A stretch of 64,000 bases of DNA from Styela clava (GCF_964204865.1 NC_135259.1:4846974-4910973); one strand, 5' to 3'. Positions 33,216 to 46,758 are shown, numbered from the stretch's first letter. Notes: generated by a model not told the origin, from the letters alone. Made by a program: numbers and translations.

Positions 33216-36200
33216 TCTATTCTTAATGAATAATACCGTATTAATGTTTTTTTATCAATCCATTCATATTTATTATTAGTAACGGTAGTCTACTTTTCCA
33301 TTTTTTGTCACAGTTTACACTTGATACCTCCTGTGCTTCATCATTTTACTTTGAGCAATGGCATTCTTAGGATAGGATTTATATACTTATCCCGGTGAAA
33401 AAGAAAGCCGATCATAATCATATAGCAAATAATCCCAAGCCGGTACAGGACTATGACCGGTAATGTCAGTTGGTAGTCGTCAGCCGCGTTGCATGTTACC
33501 TACCCATTTATCATCTAATAACAAAAAAAAAAAAACGAGTTCGCTTCCGATGGCAAAGCTTACATGACAAACAACACCAACGATCACTGGGAAGCTTGCA
33601 ACAAATCGTTTATTATTTCCCAACTTGGCCCATATTCACTGTAAAAACACAAGATAATTATTTGCATGAATAGAATATTTAATGACTATTAGCTTCTTAT
33701 GTAGAAATGATTCAAAAAAGTACCATTGCGCCATCTCAAAGATATTGCATACACAATAAATTGGATTGCATTCACTTGTATGAGAGAATTGGAATTATAA
33801 CATGATATGAATGCACCATTATTAAAACAAGTATGATATCATAAAGCACATTTGTTTACGCTAAAGCCACAATGCTAAAACCATTTCAAAACGTCACAAA
33901 GAATTGATAATTTAAAGCAGTATTCCACAATTGCAATGTTGTTTTGGTCACAAATCAAAGCATGTTTACCAAAAGTTAAGCAGCTAAAAACCACCTCAAG
34001 CGCAAAGCAAAAAAATTTCTAAATTCATTAGCAATCATGATGAAAAAATAGCAATAAAAGCAGATGATATTACATAAAAGTACTTTGAAAAATAAGTTGG
34101 ACAGATAGATATGAATAATCATTGAGTACGTTTCAATTGGATTGCACTAAAATTACATGGCATTGCAAGACTCATTATGTAGTACCATAAGGATGATATG
34201 AAAATAGTAAATTATGTGTGGACTAGGTAAGGAAATTATTTGTGGCAAATTATCTCAAATTAAAAGTTGCCAAGGAGTTTAAAGAATGTGTGTGAACAGT
34301 TAATCCCACTAGCATCTTATGAACATAATATCATTCTGGTATTTGAATAAAAATTTGAATTTATAATTTCAATAAACTTTCGATTTATGGGTAAGTTCGC
34401 TTTCATTAGAAACTTGGATGGATATAGTGTCCCAATTGCCATTCGAATGGTTTCCGCCATAGAGGACTATTTGGTCGCCATATACCGGTACATACGATGT
34501 GATTCTAATGTGCAAGTTTTAATTTAATACTAAAAAATTGATAAAAAGGTGATTACGGACATTGGAGTACACAAGAATATGAAAATGGGGCTCACTGTAT
34601 TTGGCGGAGAATTAGTTGATTGTCAATTGCTGTAAATATATAGACAAAAGGGCGCTCCCCAGAAGTGTGTGTACCAATATGGAGGTAACTAATTTTATTC
34701 GCCTACTTTACATCAAGTTGTGTAAAGAGACTGAAACCTATGGGCAGGGGGTGTATTCGCTTGGCTAACACAGACAGTCCCCGAACTCATAATAGAACTA
34801 AAATAAGGGAAATCGGAATAAATTTATGGCCTAACCTTAACTTGGTACACACACTACGGGTTTACCGACAACAGTATAACAATTATGACAGTTGTAATGA
34901 TAAAAATGAATAAAGAATTACAATAAAATCAAAAGCTAAGTGAATTTTACAGAAGTACGAACATGAATCGTTATTAAGTAATTGCCATATAATAAAATAT
35001 TTAGTGAATATAAATATTTCTAAAATACAGTACAGTGAGAATATTAATTCATGAAATGATGATACCAGTACCATGTTAATTGAGAAAGTAGAATGTTAAT
35101 CATAAAACATTCAAAATAATCCAAGAAAGCACAATGTTCTTATAATATAGTGGCCCACATATAGATGTAAGTTCTCGAATTCAATGAAAAAACTTTTTGC
35201 ATACACGCCACGAGTTGAAAAACCAAGCAAAACCCACATTATAATTCAGATTAAAATCATCTAGTTTGAGAAAAATTGAAAGAATCGAAAGTTCAAATGA
35301 AATTAGTTTAACAATAAACAAGTTCAGTTCAATAAATTTTTTTTAGCAAGTTAAAAGCATAATGTAATGAATAAAAAGTCCTATTTCAACCTGATCGAAA
35401 ATCATCATCAAGGATCATTATGACCAAATTTAAAGGGTCCACACTACTTTGTTTGGAACATGGTATTACGATAAAAATTGATTTCAAAAAATAAATAAAA
35501 CAGAAATAATAAGAAAAGGAAAACATTATCAGCTGTATATTAGGAAAAATCGTTTTTGCTGATTTCTCAAAATGTACTGGAGAGAAAAAAGACAATAATT
35601 AATCACAGAAACTTAATTATAAACGAAGAAATTTGAAAATTATCATATAAAATTTCAAAAATAGTTCGATTCAAGGGAGTTGCTCAACAAGAATAGCGAG
35701 GCAACTGAGAAAAAAGTATGAAGAATTATGGAGTTACACCTGTCCAAATTTTGAAACAAAAGACAGATTCAGTTTAGCATAACTTAATACTAACAAATTT
35801 GCGTTTATTCACATTATTATGTTAAAAAAAAAGATCGATTTTTTTTAACATGGTGCTCTGGTGAAACACTAGTCAATTCAAAACTAACTACCAGTATATA
35901 GTAAGTAAAAAAAAGGCACCGAATGAAAAAAATACTATTTTTATGTTATAAAAGACTTTGATAAAAAAAACAGGTTGAAACTAATTCGCAAGCCTTTCGC
36001 ATCACCCGACCAAGCTGTATGTGTTCAACATCTATATTTTGTTGATGTAGTCCACCCAAATTTTGCAATTTACTTAAAGCAATATTAGAATTTTCAAATC
36101 AAATTCAATGCATTTAATGGTGTGTCGCAACTACCATAACAACCAGAAAAAGTTAATTTAACTTAACAATAAAATTATAATGTACCAAACCAAAAAAAAT

Positions 36201-36300
36201 CAAAAATATAATTGAGCTGGACGCTTCGCTACGATTAAACAGAACTCACAAAAACCAGAGAAAGAGACGAACAATATGTGCCCACCAAAGATATATTTAC
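33216..36300. other. AT-rich intergenic DNA
   Basis: No gene recognised over about 3 kb. A degenerate minus-strand SINE is suggested at 33368-33460 (GATAGGATTTATATACTTAT). A CCAGAAGTGTGTGTACCAAT repeat end lies at 34652-34671. Confidence 0.4.
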
Positions 36301-39300
36301 TCAAAATGTTCCTCTCTTTGCATCACTCAAAACACCCCACACATCAAAGATAAAATTTTCAGGAAATCCAAATTCTCCAAGTTGAGATTCCAATGAAGCA
36401 ACAAATTGATCGGGATTCGAACATGTCTTCCCAGCCTCGTATATTGTACTTGCTGTTGTGAAATAAGAAAAAAAAATTGATGTTCATTGGACACGAAATG
36501 GATACACAGATTGTTTTGTCATTGAAAAAAAAAAGACATCTCTGTTATTAATGAACCAATTGATTTAAGGTTGGTGGTGTGGCGCATTGTTCTAAGTGTT
36601 AGGAATTCACTCACCACCAGTGTTCCCTCTAAGGTGTGCGCGTGTGCACGCGCACACAGCTTTCAGAGGCTGCGCACATGCATAGATTTACTGCGCACAG
36701 ACCTATTTCGATGTAATGTAACAATGTTCTCGGTTGGCAGGTTGAGAAAGTTTGTTGTTGGCCCACTCATTACCTGGTTTGAACGCCAAAATTTCTTCAT
36801 CGATTTTCGCACAAATATTAGTCATTTCCAAAAAAGTGCGCACACACCAAAATTTCTGCGCACACTTACTACAAAAAATTAGAGGGAACATTGCTCACCA
36901 CTGCACCTCTGATCCCCCTATGTGGGTTTACAGGTTCGAATTCCATAAGTGGATAGTCACCGTATGTGCGAGAAGATTGCTGGACTATCGACGCCGCAGG
37001 GTTGCTCACGTAACTGCTGGTAATTTACAGTTCCCTCCACCATCGAGTGGCTGGCTAACTAATCTCATAGTCGACATGGACTAGTAACCGGAGGAGAGGC
37101 CGTGGTTTGCCATATGATTAAGCTGTCTTATCAGCTTCCATCTCCCCTGAGATAAATATGTTAATCCTATCCAATTCTCAATACTTGAACATGGATAAAA
37201 TCACTATAAAGCTATTAATTTCATTTTTGTTTCTTAATTTTCTTTAATCCCATGGAAGTATATTTTATCATTCATGGGCGCACTTCATATGATATTCGGT
37301 ACAGTTCTTTTATTATTACATATATCATTCGGTAGATTTCAATAACACTAACTAGAATTTTGCAGACATTGTAGTGATCATAGTTACTAACTTGCTCCCT
37401 TGTTCAACAACCATATCAAAGTGTGGCTCAGCTCACATTGTAAATATAAACAGGGTAAATTAATTTATCAGACATTACTAACGAGTCTATTGTTATTGGC
37501 TTACCAAGCTCTGTATCTCTTATCCCCATAAAACTTTCCAAGCAATCATCAATCTTTCCAACAGCTTTATCTTCTGATTCTGTTGGCTGTATAGATGATA
37601 TGAATTTGATTAATATTAGCACATTGATTGTACGTGACAAAATAGAATATTTCCAAAATATACTGTTTTATTTGAGTATGTTGTTAAACATTTCTACACA
37701 CAAGTTACTGTTTGATCATGTCTGATGGAGACCAATGTCAATAGTCACAAATTTGTGAGAAGGTAGGCAAATGAAATACAGTGATACCACAATACTCAAA
37801 GAACAGTTCGGTAGTAAACTAAAAATTCTAGTCAAAAATGCTGCGGTACTCAAACAGGAATTCAGTACTCGAGCACGCCGCCGAGGGAGATGACATTACC
37901 CAAACCATACATCTCGACTTCTTCTTGACTATTCAATAAGAGAACGATTCTAAAATATATGGACGTGAAGGCCAAAACGAAGTAGTATGTAATCTGTCAG
38001 TGGACTACTGGTACGCCAATTTTCACAATTAATGCGAAAGCGGAACTGCCACAAGGTGTGCAATTTTTTATGACATCATCGCACACAAAAACGAATCCCA
38101 TAGAGCCCACAGAAATTTGCTCAACGTACAGTAACTAACACAATATTTTTTATATTTTGATCTTCATTATGTACACATTCAAATATTTATTTTTGTTTAA
38201 AGACACGCTATGTAAATATTTTGGAATGTGTAAGAACGGATAAAAATAATTACAATTGTTTCTTATGGGAAAAAGGGTTTCGGTACTCGAACGAATCGAT
38301 AGTCAATTCTCAATGATTTATGTTTGACTACCGAGGTATCACTGTAATATAATTTTCAGTACTGAATTGCTGTTTTTTTAAGATATGTCCCAATAACGTA
38401 CATGAATATCATGATGTTTGTTCGAATAACAAACTAGATGATTATTCAAATGAGAGATTCTGACGACAAGTCTGCTCTGTTTTTTTGGAGGAATATATAT
38501 ACTTACAATTGCTTGCACAGTAGCTGGTCCTTTTGATCTTAATCTGAGAGTAGCTTTTCCTGTTCCTACGTTATTGCTATTTGCTGTTGACTGAGGTGCT
38601 TTTCGTTGAGCTATCATGTCTGGAACAGAAAACAAATTTACACTCAAATAAATTGCCAAGGTGTAATAAGTAGATAAAAAAGTTGAAGTTGAAATAGTAA
38701 AAGGCTATGAGAAAAAAAGGTAGGCAATACAGTGATCAAAGAGTGATATTTTTTGGCAGTTTATTGTTTATGTCAGGCAGTATTACATCCTGAATCCTGT
38801 TGTTTGTAGGATAGTAATCAGAAAATGACACAGGATAGGATGTCCCAAAACACGGAATAACAAACCATAAAATTGGAAGTCAGTATACTGGCATATAAAA
38901 GAGTTCTAAACACCTAACGCATGTTCAGTACAGTTTTTACAAAAATTGACCAATCAGATAGGAGAACGAGTTTCGAACCAATACTGACGTGGACATAAAA
39001 GAAAGATCATCGGATTTTGAAAATATTTTTCTCATAAAGTTCGTCATCCCGCAATAGAATCCTAAAGAGTGAAATTTGTAGATTTTTCTGCAAAATAAAC
39101 CTATTTAGAACATTCCAAATCAAAATTGCACTCAAAGAATGGAATACCAAAACACATACCAAATGCTTTTCTTGGTTCAACAAGAGTCATTGTCAATGTT
39201 GCACCAAGTGGAATATCTTTTAATGCTTTAGCAACTTCAAAATGCCGACAACCGATCAAAGATTTATCATCGATCGCTTCAATATGATCTCCAACACATA

Positions 39301-42300
39301 ATGTCCTACAGGAGTCAGCAATGGTTTCTTCCTAGATAGAAAAATAAATTCAATGAAAGCAAAAAATGTGGTAATAATGGCCAACTCAAGTCTTCGAAAA
39401 CAAAACGACTCGACTCAAACTTTACACTCAAGAGATACGAGAACAAAAAAATCACAGAATAGGATTTACATATTTATCCAGAGGGAGAGAAAAACCGATA
39501 AGATGGCCATATGGCGAACCACGGCCTCTTGTTCGGTTACCGGTCCATGTCGAATATGGGATTAGTTAGTTATTTGTTTTCGGAAGCATGGACTTGATGG
39601 TGGAGGAAGCCGTAACCAGCCAGCGGTTACATGATCCACCCTAGTGCGGCGAGGAATCCAGCAATCCAGCAATCCAATCAACACTGAAATTAAGTTTGGT
39701 TCAAAAATGTATATGACATATTTGATGGCTCAGAATTGAATGTAATAGAAGGGGAAAAAATAATCATCTATTAGCCTTCGTTTTCAAACTTGCTTGAGAT
39801 ATGCAGAAATGACCCTGTACTACACGTCTACACCTGTATTACAAGTTACAACCCCTTATAAAACAATACAATACAGTAACAAGTAAGAACAATGTTGGTT
39901 CTAGAAGTAGGGATTGAGAAAGAGACTTCAAATATGCAATACCAGTCGAATAAAAAAATATTAAACTCCTGAAGAATATTATTGAAAAATTTTCATAATC
40001 AAATTTTTTGAAAAATATGATGTCAAATAAAAAACATTACTAGGAATACAGAAATACTCGTACCATGAATTCACATTCTAATTTATTTTATTGCTGTCAC
40101 AAATCACAATTATGAATGAATTTTCAACCTAAGAGACAAAATGTTCAAAATAACTACCCGCATATGACATAATCATTCCAAAATATGAAAATATTGATTA
40201 ATATACCATAACTCTAAAAATAAAAATTTCTAGTAAAATTGATTTTAAACAGAAGGTGTTCACTTATTCACTTGTATACCATGGATGTACTGTATAATAG
40301 ATAATCACAAGATGTTTTTCAAGAACATTTCATTTAAATCAATTCTGGTGAAAATTTTTTGAATGTGGCCTCATACATAGGCCTACTTGTATACTAACAT
40401 TCGTCCTAATCTGTAGGACTACCTATTATGGCAAGTCCGAGTGTAAAAATCTGATGATTGATTCAAAGAATACTAATGTGTATATGTCATAGATACTCAG
40501 CCCCTGGCACCGCCCAAAAACTCGCGAATGTAAATTTGAACAACGAAATTAACAATATATGACATACATAACACTGAATATGTAGTATAATAGCATGGGC
40601 AAATGATAAAGTGGTTTATAGTATGGCCCTTGCTCGTTATGAGACTGATTTATCTGAAAAAAAAATTCTAGCTTAAACAAACACTGTGAGTAAATATCAT
40701 GTCAGGAAAACGGTTTCGAAATAGTTGTCCAAATCGGAAATATATAAAACTCAAGTATTTGATGATATAGGTTAGTTATTACATGATAAATAATGGATAT
40801 AGATAGGAAAAGTCCAATACTCATACTTATAGTGCAGAATTACAATTATTAAAAATAACCATTCCATGCATAATTATGACTCCTATGAGTAAAAATTGCA
40901 TAATTATGAATGAAAATTCATGCAAGCTTGATTTTTAAAAAATTTCGAATATTTAGAAATAAATTTTCAGTAAAAATTTTAAGACAATTCAATTTTATTG
41001 AAGACTACATAAATTAAGAAACTAATGATAGTGAATCGTGAACATCCAAAGCATGTATGAGTTAATAAAAATATGCCTTCTTCACATGATTGAAATTACT
41101 TTGCTTTTTATTAAGGAAAAGTGCCATTCTTTCAAATGAAATTGACATCAAACCATAAGTCTACAAATTACAATGCACAATAAATATACAAAATTTATAT
41201 AACAAATAGACATCCTCAAATACTTTATGTAACTTTTGAACGTAATTATAAAAATAAGTAGAAATTTCGTCATAATTATATTCCATACAACAAACAAAAG
41301 GATTGGCTGAATGATATTCAGTACAATCAATCATTCATGTAATGTCAACCAGAATATGGCGGTGACTTCACACAGGTGTGCACTGATTACATAATTAATT
41401 TTGTGAAAACTGTTTTCAGAATTTATTTTACAGTGAATCAAACATAATCATACATGGTAGTAGCTTTTTTGAAGTGTTTTAGATTTGGATATGAAAATTA
41501 ATCTGTATTGAGTGTTGAAAAATTATAATTTATATATTTATATTCTAAAAGAGTAATGGAATCTAATGTACTGTATATCTTCACATAATTATAAGCTGGG
41601 TTAGAACTTCGAAAAAGTTGCCAAATTAGGGGGTCTGCTTATATGCGCCTATCTCTGATTGCACTAAAAATTAGGCTTATACGTGCATAATTCTGATTGC
41701 ACTGAATTTCATTAGGTCTCTTCTGCAACCATTTGCTGTGATAGGAGAGTGTGGCGTAATACGATTTGTAGAGTCGGCTTATATAGAAATTTTTTAGAAA
41801 TCCAGCATTTTAGGGCTTATAATATGCGAGAATATACAGTAACTTTTGTATAATGTCATGGTATAAATTACTGAAACCTTTGGGTACAATTATATACAAA
41901 AATAATTTCAAGTGTTATTAAATCCATTTTCGTGGAAGTAATTAATATATTTATGGATTTTGTTTTTTCAGGTCACTCTAGTTATTTATTTATAGTCAAC
42001 TTACCAGTGACAATGGTTGGATATCCTACCTATACTATGTTTTACAATGCGAATAAATTAATGGAAGGAAAAATCAACAGTTTAAAGTGGCATTTACCTT
42101 TATTCTTTTAATAAAAGCATAACCAGCACCATTATCAGTGATTGTTAATCCAAGTGAAGCTTCAGATTTGGTTAGTTGAACTGATTTCTTTTGACCTGAA
42201 TTGAAAAAATAATTATTTATTGCCTGGTGACGAAGCTATATAATAAAGCCATAGCTGTTCTCATGTAAGAGACTAGAATAAATATTTGAGAAGCAATAAA

Positions 42301-44531
42301 GTGATGTGGTAGATTTGACAAAACCAGACAGTTGAGACCTGATTAACGAGTGAAACACTAAATCATTAGTTCATAGTGTTGATCATATATAGAGGCGCCA
42401 GACTCTAAAAACAGGGGTGGCCAAATCCGAACAGTTTACTTTTCTGAAATTTTATTTTTGAATAGAATAAAATCTAAAAATTGGTCATGTTCGACAGAGA
42501 AATTAACACAAGCCAAATTCATATAAATTAAATTTAATAAGATAAACAACTCCTATTCACAATGTTGACCTAAAAACTTTTATTTTTGGCTAAATAAATG
42601 ATATTGTAAATCATTCCTAAACGCAGAATAAAATATATATCAAATATAAACAATGTGAAAGGTAGTGAAATATTTTATCGACTTGTGCAGGTATTCCTAG
42701 CTATGAATCAAGCTTCGGACAAGCATCAAGTGTAGTCGAAGAGTTGCTATGACTATGAGTCATATTGGCAACATTTTCTAGCTCAGATTGCTTCGCTATG
42801 TTACCACACCATTAGTAATGTGGTTTATATCAGTGCTTCCAAACTTATGGGTCATGATCCAAAACTGTTTTTTTAGGTCGCTTCTTTTTTAAAAATAAAC
42901 CTTAAAGTTACTAATTTTATTTTCTAGTAAATTTTATTCATTATTTTATATTTAGTATTGAAGTGTTGCTCAATAGTAATTGTAGATGTGGTAAGTATAT
43001 CAGCGTAAAAAACTAGGGACGCATTTATTTTGCTTGAGGCCACGCCACAATTTCAAAAACTCGCTGATGGCAAACAACTTTCTCACTTTGAGGTAATTTC
43101 TAAAGAAATAAATGTTATGTTAAAATGATTGGTTTATATTAATCGTTTAATTTTGCGGCCATGAAGGTACTACCGTAAATCTCTATATGCCATTTAGTAT
43201 TTGGGCATATCCTTAGGTTGCGAGATTTGACAAAATTTATTTTTATAAAATTTGGATCACTTGAAAAAACGTTTGGGAACCACCAGTTTATACAACACTG
43301 GTATTGACTTGTAATAGACTATAGCCAACCTACCTTTAACATGAGCAAATATGAAGTCTTCCAAACCAATTTGTCCTCCTAATAACTTCGTCATGTCACA
43401 TTTATGACTATTGAGGGTACAAAATAATATCTGTAAATGTGTATTATTGAAATTAGACGAATAGATAGATTTAAATAGTATGCAATTCATTAATCAGGTA
43501 TAGTTACCTCTTCTTTTGGAACAGATAATGAAGTGGCAATTCTCGCATATAATTCTCGAACATTTGCGAAACCTTCGATCCTGCCGGTTGGGCTTCCATG
43601 AGCTAGCTGTAAAATGTAATATCAAATATCTATATAACTCTTCGATACTGAGGGCTTAAATTGGAACTCTGAAATACCAGCAAAGAAATTGTCAAAATTA
43701 AATAAATTATTATTCCAAGTATATACTAACAATATTTTTAAATAATCGAATATGTCCAACAAAGAACACATAGAAGATAGACATCGGTGTATATTCAATA
43801 AGCGTCAATTTGGAAATGAAGGAAAGTTACGATGAAAAGAAAAGGGATTGGTTATATAATTTTTTTGTCGTATTGTAAAACTACAATGGCTAAATAAAAC
43901 ACAGTGATGACTGCACAGGGGGTCCGCAACGATATGAAAAGAGTCTGATCGATCTTTAATAATTAATTTCAACAAAAAAGTCATTACATCTTTTTGGTTG
44001 AGCGTTGGGAAGGAATATCTCTCGCTGTCAGAAAAGGCAATTACGTAGTATTTTATTGTTTTTTGCAACGACCTACAAGTCGAGACTTGCCGTAGAGTCA
44101 GACAAACAGGGGACCGCTGCACAAAAAGTTTAGAAACCCTGGCTTAAAATGATAACTTCTTTAATAAATCTATCGTAAATTATTTCTAAAACCCAACTAT
44201 TTGGTAAATATCTAACAAAATTAATAACAGTATGTCAGATTACTGAATAAATGGTAATTTTATTCAGACAGAAAAGCTCATACCGTCAGTATCAAATGCC
44301 TTTTTCAGCACAGGCTTCGTAATAATCACTTTCAGACCATAAGTATGGTTTGGGATTGAATAGCACAAAACCAACAATGTCAAATATTACCTGAGTATGG
44401 AATACAAGCTTTTGTTTAGGTTCTGGAGGTTGTTCGGTGTGGTTACTGTTAGTTTGTTCATAAGCATTTTCAGTCCGACCATTATTAGGCAAATTTTTTT
44501 TCTTCTTTTTCCCAAATAATCCAGAAAACAT
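36301..44531 (-). CDS. gipc: GIPC PDZ-domain adaptor
   Basis: Eight exons (transcript order): 44531-44391, 43606-43508, 43430-43334, 42195-42098, 39331-39160, 38619-38507, 37586-37505 and 36452-36301. All junctions keep frame, giving 317 aa against about 333 in human GIPC1. The GH1 region includes [20 protein letters not shown] and the near-invariant [20 protein letters not shown]. The PDZ domain is at about 122-200, with carboxylate-binding loop LGLT at 127-130. The GH2 region ends [21 protein letters not shown] proteins are cytosolic adaptors. They bind receptor C-termini through PDZ and myosin VI through GH2, guiding endosomal trafficking. Introns carry a SINE with a hAT insertion, a pogo-like MITE and hAT MITEs. 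TAF7 lies upstream on the same strand. Confidence 0.95.
36571..37172 (+). mobile_element. SINE interrupted by a hAT MITE
   Basis: A diverged copy of the SINE at 3435. The tRNA-like 5' end is at 36571-36617 and the rest resumes at 36902, running to the AATCCTATCC tail. The insert at 36618-36893 splits it. Lies in GIPC intron 7. Confidence 0.85.
36618..36893. mobile_element. hAT MITE with 8-bp target duplication
   Basis: 276 bp. Ends CAGTGTTCCCTCTAA and TTAGAGGGAACATTG. CTCACCAC is duplicated exactly at 36610-36617 and 36894-36901. It is rich in TGCGCACA motifs. Inserted in a SINE. Confidence 0.92.
37779..38344. mobile_element. Pogo/Tigger-like MITE with TA duplication
   Basis: 566 bp. Ends CAGTGATACC and GGTATCACTG. 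TA flanks both sides. The subterminal sequences (GGTAGTCAAAC and GGTACTCGAAC) resemble Tigger/pogo ends. No transposase frame. Lies in GIPC intron 6. Confidence 0.7.
39459..39676 (-). mobile_element. SINE, 5'-truncated copy
   Basis: The reverse complement matches the 3' two-thirds of the SINE family, from the CAGCAATCC region to the AAATATGTAAATCCTAT end. Lies in a GIPC intron. Confidence 0.8.
41632..41842. repeat. Possible MITE with GGCTTATAT motifs
   Basis: Several GGCTTATA-type motifs, near each end and inside, suggest a small dispersed element. Boundaries are unclear. Lies in GIPC intron 4. Confidence 0.3.
42831..43285. mobile_element. hAT MITE
   Basis: 455 bp. Left end CAGTGCTTCCAAAC, right end GTTTGGGAACCACCA. 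Flanks GTTTATAT (42823-42830) and GTTTATAC (43286-43293) match at 7 of 8. It stops about 50 bp short of GIPC exon 3. Confidence 0.75.
43870..44141. repeat. hAT MITE 3' portion related to 54.8-55.1 kb
   Basis: Contains CGACCTACAAGTCGAGACTT and ends AAAGTTTAGAAACCCTG, matching the internal and terminal parts of the element at 54795-55139 with an internal deletion. The left boundary is uncertain. Confidence 0.55.
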
Positions 44532-44935
44532 GTTGAATGATTATGTTTATCAAATATAGAAATAAACGGGATTCATACTATAATAATTAGATCTTGCAGT
44601 CTATAAAAAAAAGCAGATAATAGTAAGTGAAATGACTTTTAGTAAGCAAAAAAACAATTTTTGAATTCTTAAAATTTTATTGAAAATCACATTTTGTAAA
44701 GAAGGGATTTACATTGATTGAAATGACATTTCTACGTAAGTTTGACAAAGGATTGGTAAAAATGTTGTCCAAGATAAAAAAGCAATGAGTGCTATAATAT
44801 GGGAAGATAAGCAAAACCTTTTATTTGCACCACATACATCACTGTATCCCAATTATTTACGTGTATATTTTCCTGATGTTGAGGAGAGCATGTCAAGAAG
44901 AGAAGAGTGAAATTGTTGCATCCCTTAATTAATAA
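44532..44935. other. GIPC-TAF7 intergenic region
   Basis: About 400 bp between the TAF7 stop and the GIPC start, both on the minus strand. It should hold the TAF7 3' UTR and the GIPC 5' region. AATAAA-like signals are present, but nothing decisive. Confidence 0.4.
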
Positions 44936-45898
44936 TTAGCGTTCTAGGCCCAACTTGGCTTTTGTCATAGCAATATCCTTCATATCATCTTGAATTCTGG
45001 AACGAACGACCTCTAATTCACCTTGAAATTTGACTTTTAACATTTCATTTGTGATTTGGCCTCTGATTAGTTGTTCTTTCCTTTCCTTACGTTTTTTGAG
45101 TTCGGACACTTCCGTCATTAATTTAGATAATCTCTCCTTCAATCGTGCTCTCTCTCCTTCATTGGTCACGACAGGAACGCCAGATGGAATTTCGATAAAA
45201 TCTAAACTGTCGTCTTTATCAACGTCTTCCACGTTTACGTCATCATCGTCCTCTTTTTCACTCTCCGAACTAACTTCAGGAAAAAATTTATGAAGTTCAT
45301 CATTTTCCAAAGATTGACTAGCATCATTAGAATCTGAATTTTTCGATTTATCGTCCAATTTTTCCTCTTCTGTCATTATTTCATATCTCACATTCACAGC
45401 TTCAATATCAGCTTTTAGAAGTCGTTTCACTTCTTTCTCTATATCAGGAGAGTCAATATACTTCTTTTTTGCCGTTTTACGAAAACGACGTTTCCGAACA
45501 TTTTTTAGTGGTGGAGTAATTCCATGTGGCCATAGAAATTTCCGCTCTCTCAAATGATTCGATTTTAAATTTTGCTGAACATTAGAATTATGTTCACTTA
45601 AATCTGTATCGGGAGTACAAACAAGCATATGGCTAAGATTATTAGTTTTATAAAAAGTCTTCATATCTACAGTTTTTTGACATTCAATGACGCAAGGTAA
45701 GTCCCAAACTTTTCCTGAATAACATTCCCCATCAAATTTCACTGCACCATGTCGTAAATCATCATGCATATTCAATGTTAGTCTGTCTTTCAAATTTCCA
45801 GCAAGCATAACTTCATTGAGTTTGGTGGCAGCATCCGGAGGTAACCTCATTAAAAAGTAATTTTCCAATTCAAATGGAGCATTGCTCGGTTTATCCAT
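44936..45898 (-). CDS. taf7: TFIID subunit TAF7
   Basis: 320 aa in a single exon. The TAFII55 N-terminal domain is at about 8-165, with ENYFLMRLPPDAATKLNE and the conserved VWDLPCVIECQKTVD. Basic PHGITPPLKNVRKRRFR follows near 125-142. The middle is acidic (about 205-235, EEDDDDVNVED-like). The C-terminus (about 262-320) is a charged predicted coiled coil. TAF7 is a nuclear TFIID component that binds TAF1 and restrains its acetyltransferase activity during initiation. The human gene (349 aa) is also intronless in its coding region, so a single exon is expected. A 3' splice site (TTATTTCTGGCAG) ends at 45920, about 20 nt upstream of the ATG, implying a 5' UTR intron or a spliced-leader site. 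Confidence 0.95.
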   Translation of the reverse strand: MDKPSNAPFELENYFLMRLPPDAATKLNEVMLAGNLKDRLTLNMHDDLRHGAVKFDGECYSGKVWDLPCVIECQKTVDMKTFYKTNNLSHMLVCTPDTDLSEHNSNVQQNLKSNHLRERKFLWPHGITPPLKNVRKRRFRKTAKKKYIDSPDIEKEVKRLLKADIEAVNVRYEIMTEEEKLDDKSKNSDSNDASQSLENDELHKFFPEVSSESEKEDDDDVNVEDVDKDDSLDFIEIPSGVPVVTNEGERARLKERLSKLMTEVSELKKRKERKEQLIRGQITNEMLKVKFQGELEVVRSRIQDDMKDIAMTKAKLGLER

Positions 45899-46758
45899 GG
45901 CTATAATATACCTAAGTGTCTGCCAGAAATAACAATAAGAAATATTATATCAACATGCATCTAGTAATATGATGTCGAGCATTGCATAATAGTGTATATA
46001 TATTGCTTGGCAATAAAATTTCAGAAAAAAATGAAGAAAATTAATTTAACCCTTGAACTTCTTTTTGTGTATGATGGAAAACGAAAGTTTCAGTAATCTA
46101 AGAAACTTTGCACAAAAATTATGTTTTCTCCAGAATATAGGTTCTGTTTTTTAGGAGGCAGCCCTGTATATATAATATATCCTCAACTTATATAAATCTA
46201 CTTGATTATAATAAACAGACCTCCTGAAGTATGCGCACCAAGATGGCGCACACCCTGAACTCAGGTTGTGTACCAGGTTAGGGTTCAGGTTGTGCGACAT
46301 CTTGGTGCCCATACTTCAGGAGTACCTAATGAACAATAAAACACAATATTCGTAAAACGGAAACACAATTCTATAACACTTTTAGCAACATATCATCTTC
46401 TGAATTGTAGGAAAGAATCTTCCAATAGTCAAACTTGACTGAGTACAACACACAAAAAATTGAAAACTCAAAACCAAATGACTGAAGGTATTCGAGAATT
46501 TGTCATTATATTATACTTGTACAATATTTCTTAACTGTCTCGATTTTATAGTATAAAATAAAAGATGAATTCCTGCAAAATATTGATATTCAAATACCAA
46601 ATATTATCTCAAAAATCATGACAGGAATAATAAAAAATTACAAATAGAACTCATCACTGAATAATAAATGAACTGTATTTTATATAACATATAATAAAAA
46701 GATTTAAAATGCAAATTTAAAAACATTGCATAGTATTATCATAATTTATTACTATCGA
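45899..46758. other. TAF7-phospholipase intergenic region
   Basis: Holds the TAF7 5' region, the palindromic MITE at 46221-46322 and the 3' flank of the phospholipase B-like gene. No other gene recognised. Confidence 0.45.
46221..46322. mobile_element. 102-bp near-perfect palindromic MITE
   Basis: Left arm CTCCTGAAGTATGCGCACCA; the right arm is its complement with few mismatches (ending CATACTTCAGGAG). The whole element can fold as one hairpin. Related half-copies are at 18271, 26507 and 27208. Confidence 0.8.

Noticed and set aside
44532-44935. TAF7-GIPC operon
   Set aside because: Same strand, but separated by about 400 bp, and no convincing acceptor lies immediately before the GIPC start codon.
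45030-45293. Plus-strand open frame of 87 codons
   Set aside because: A Ser/Thr-rich shadow of the acidic region of TAF7 on the other strand.
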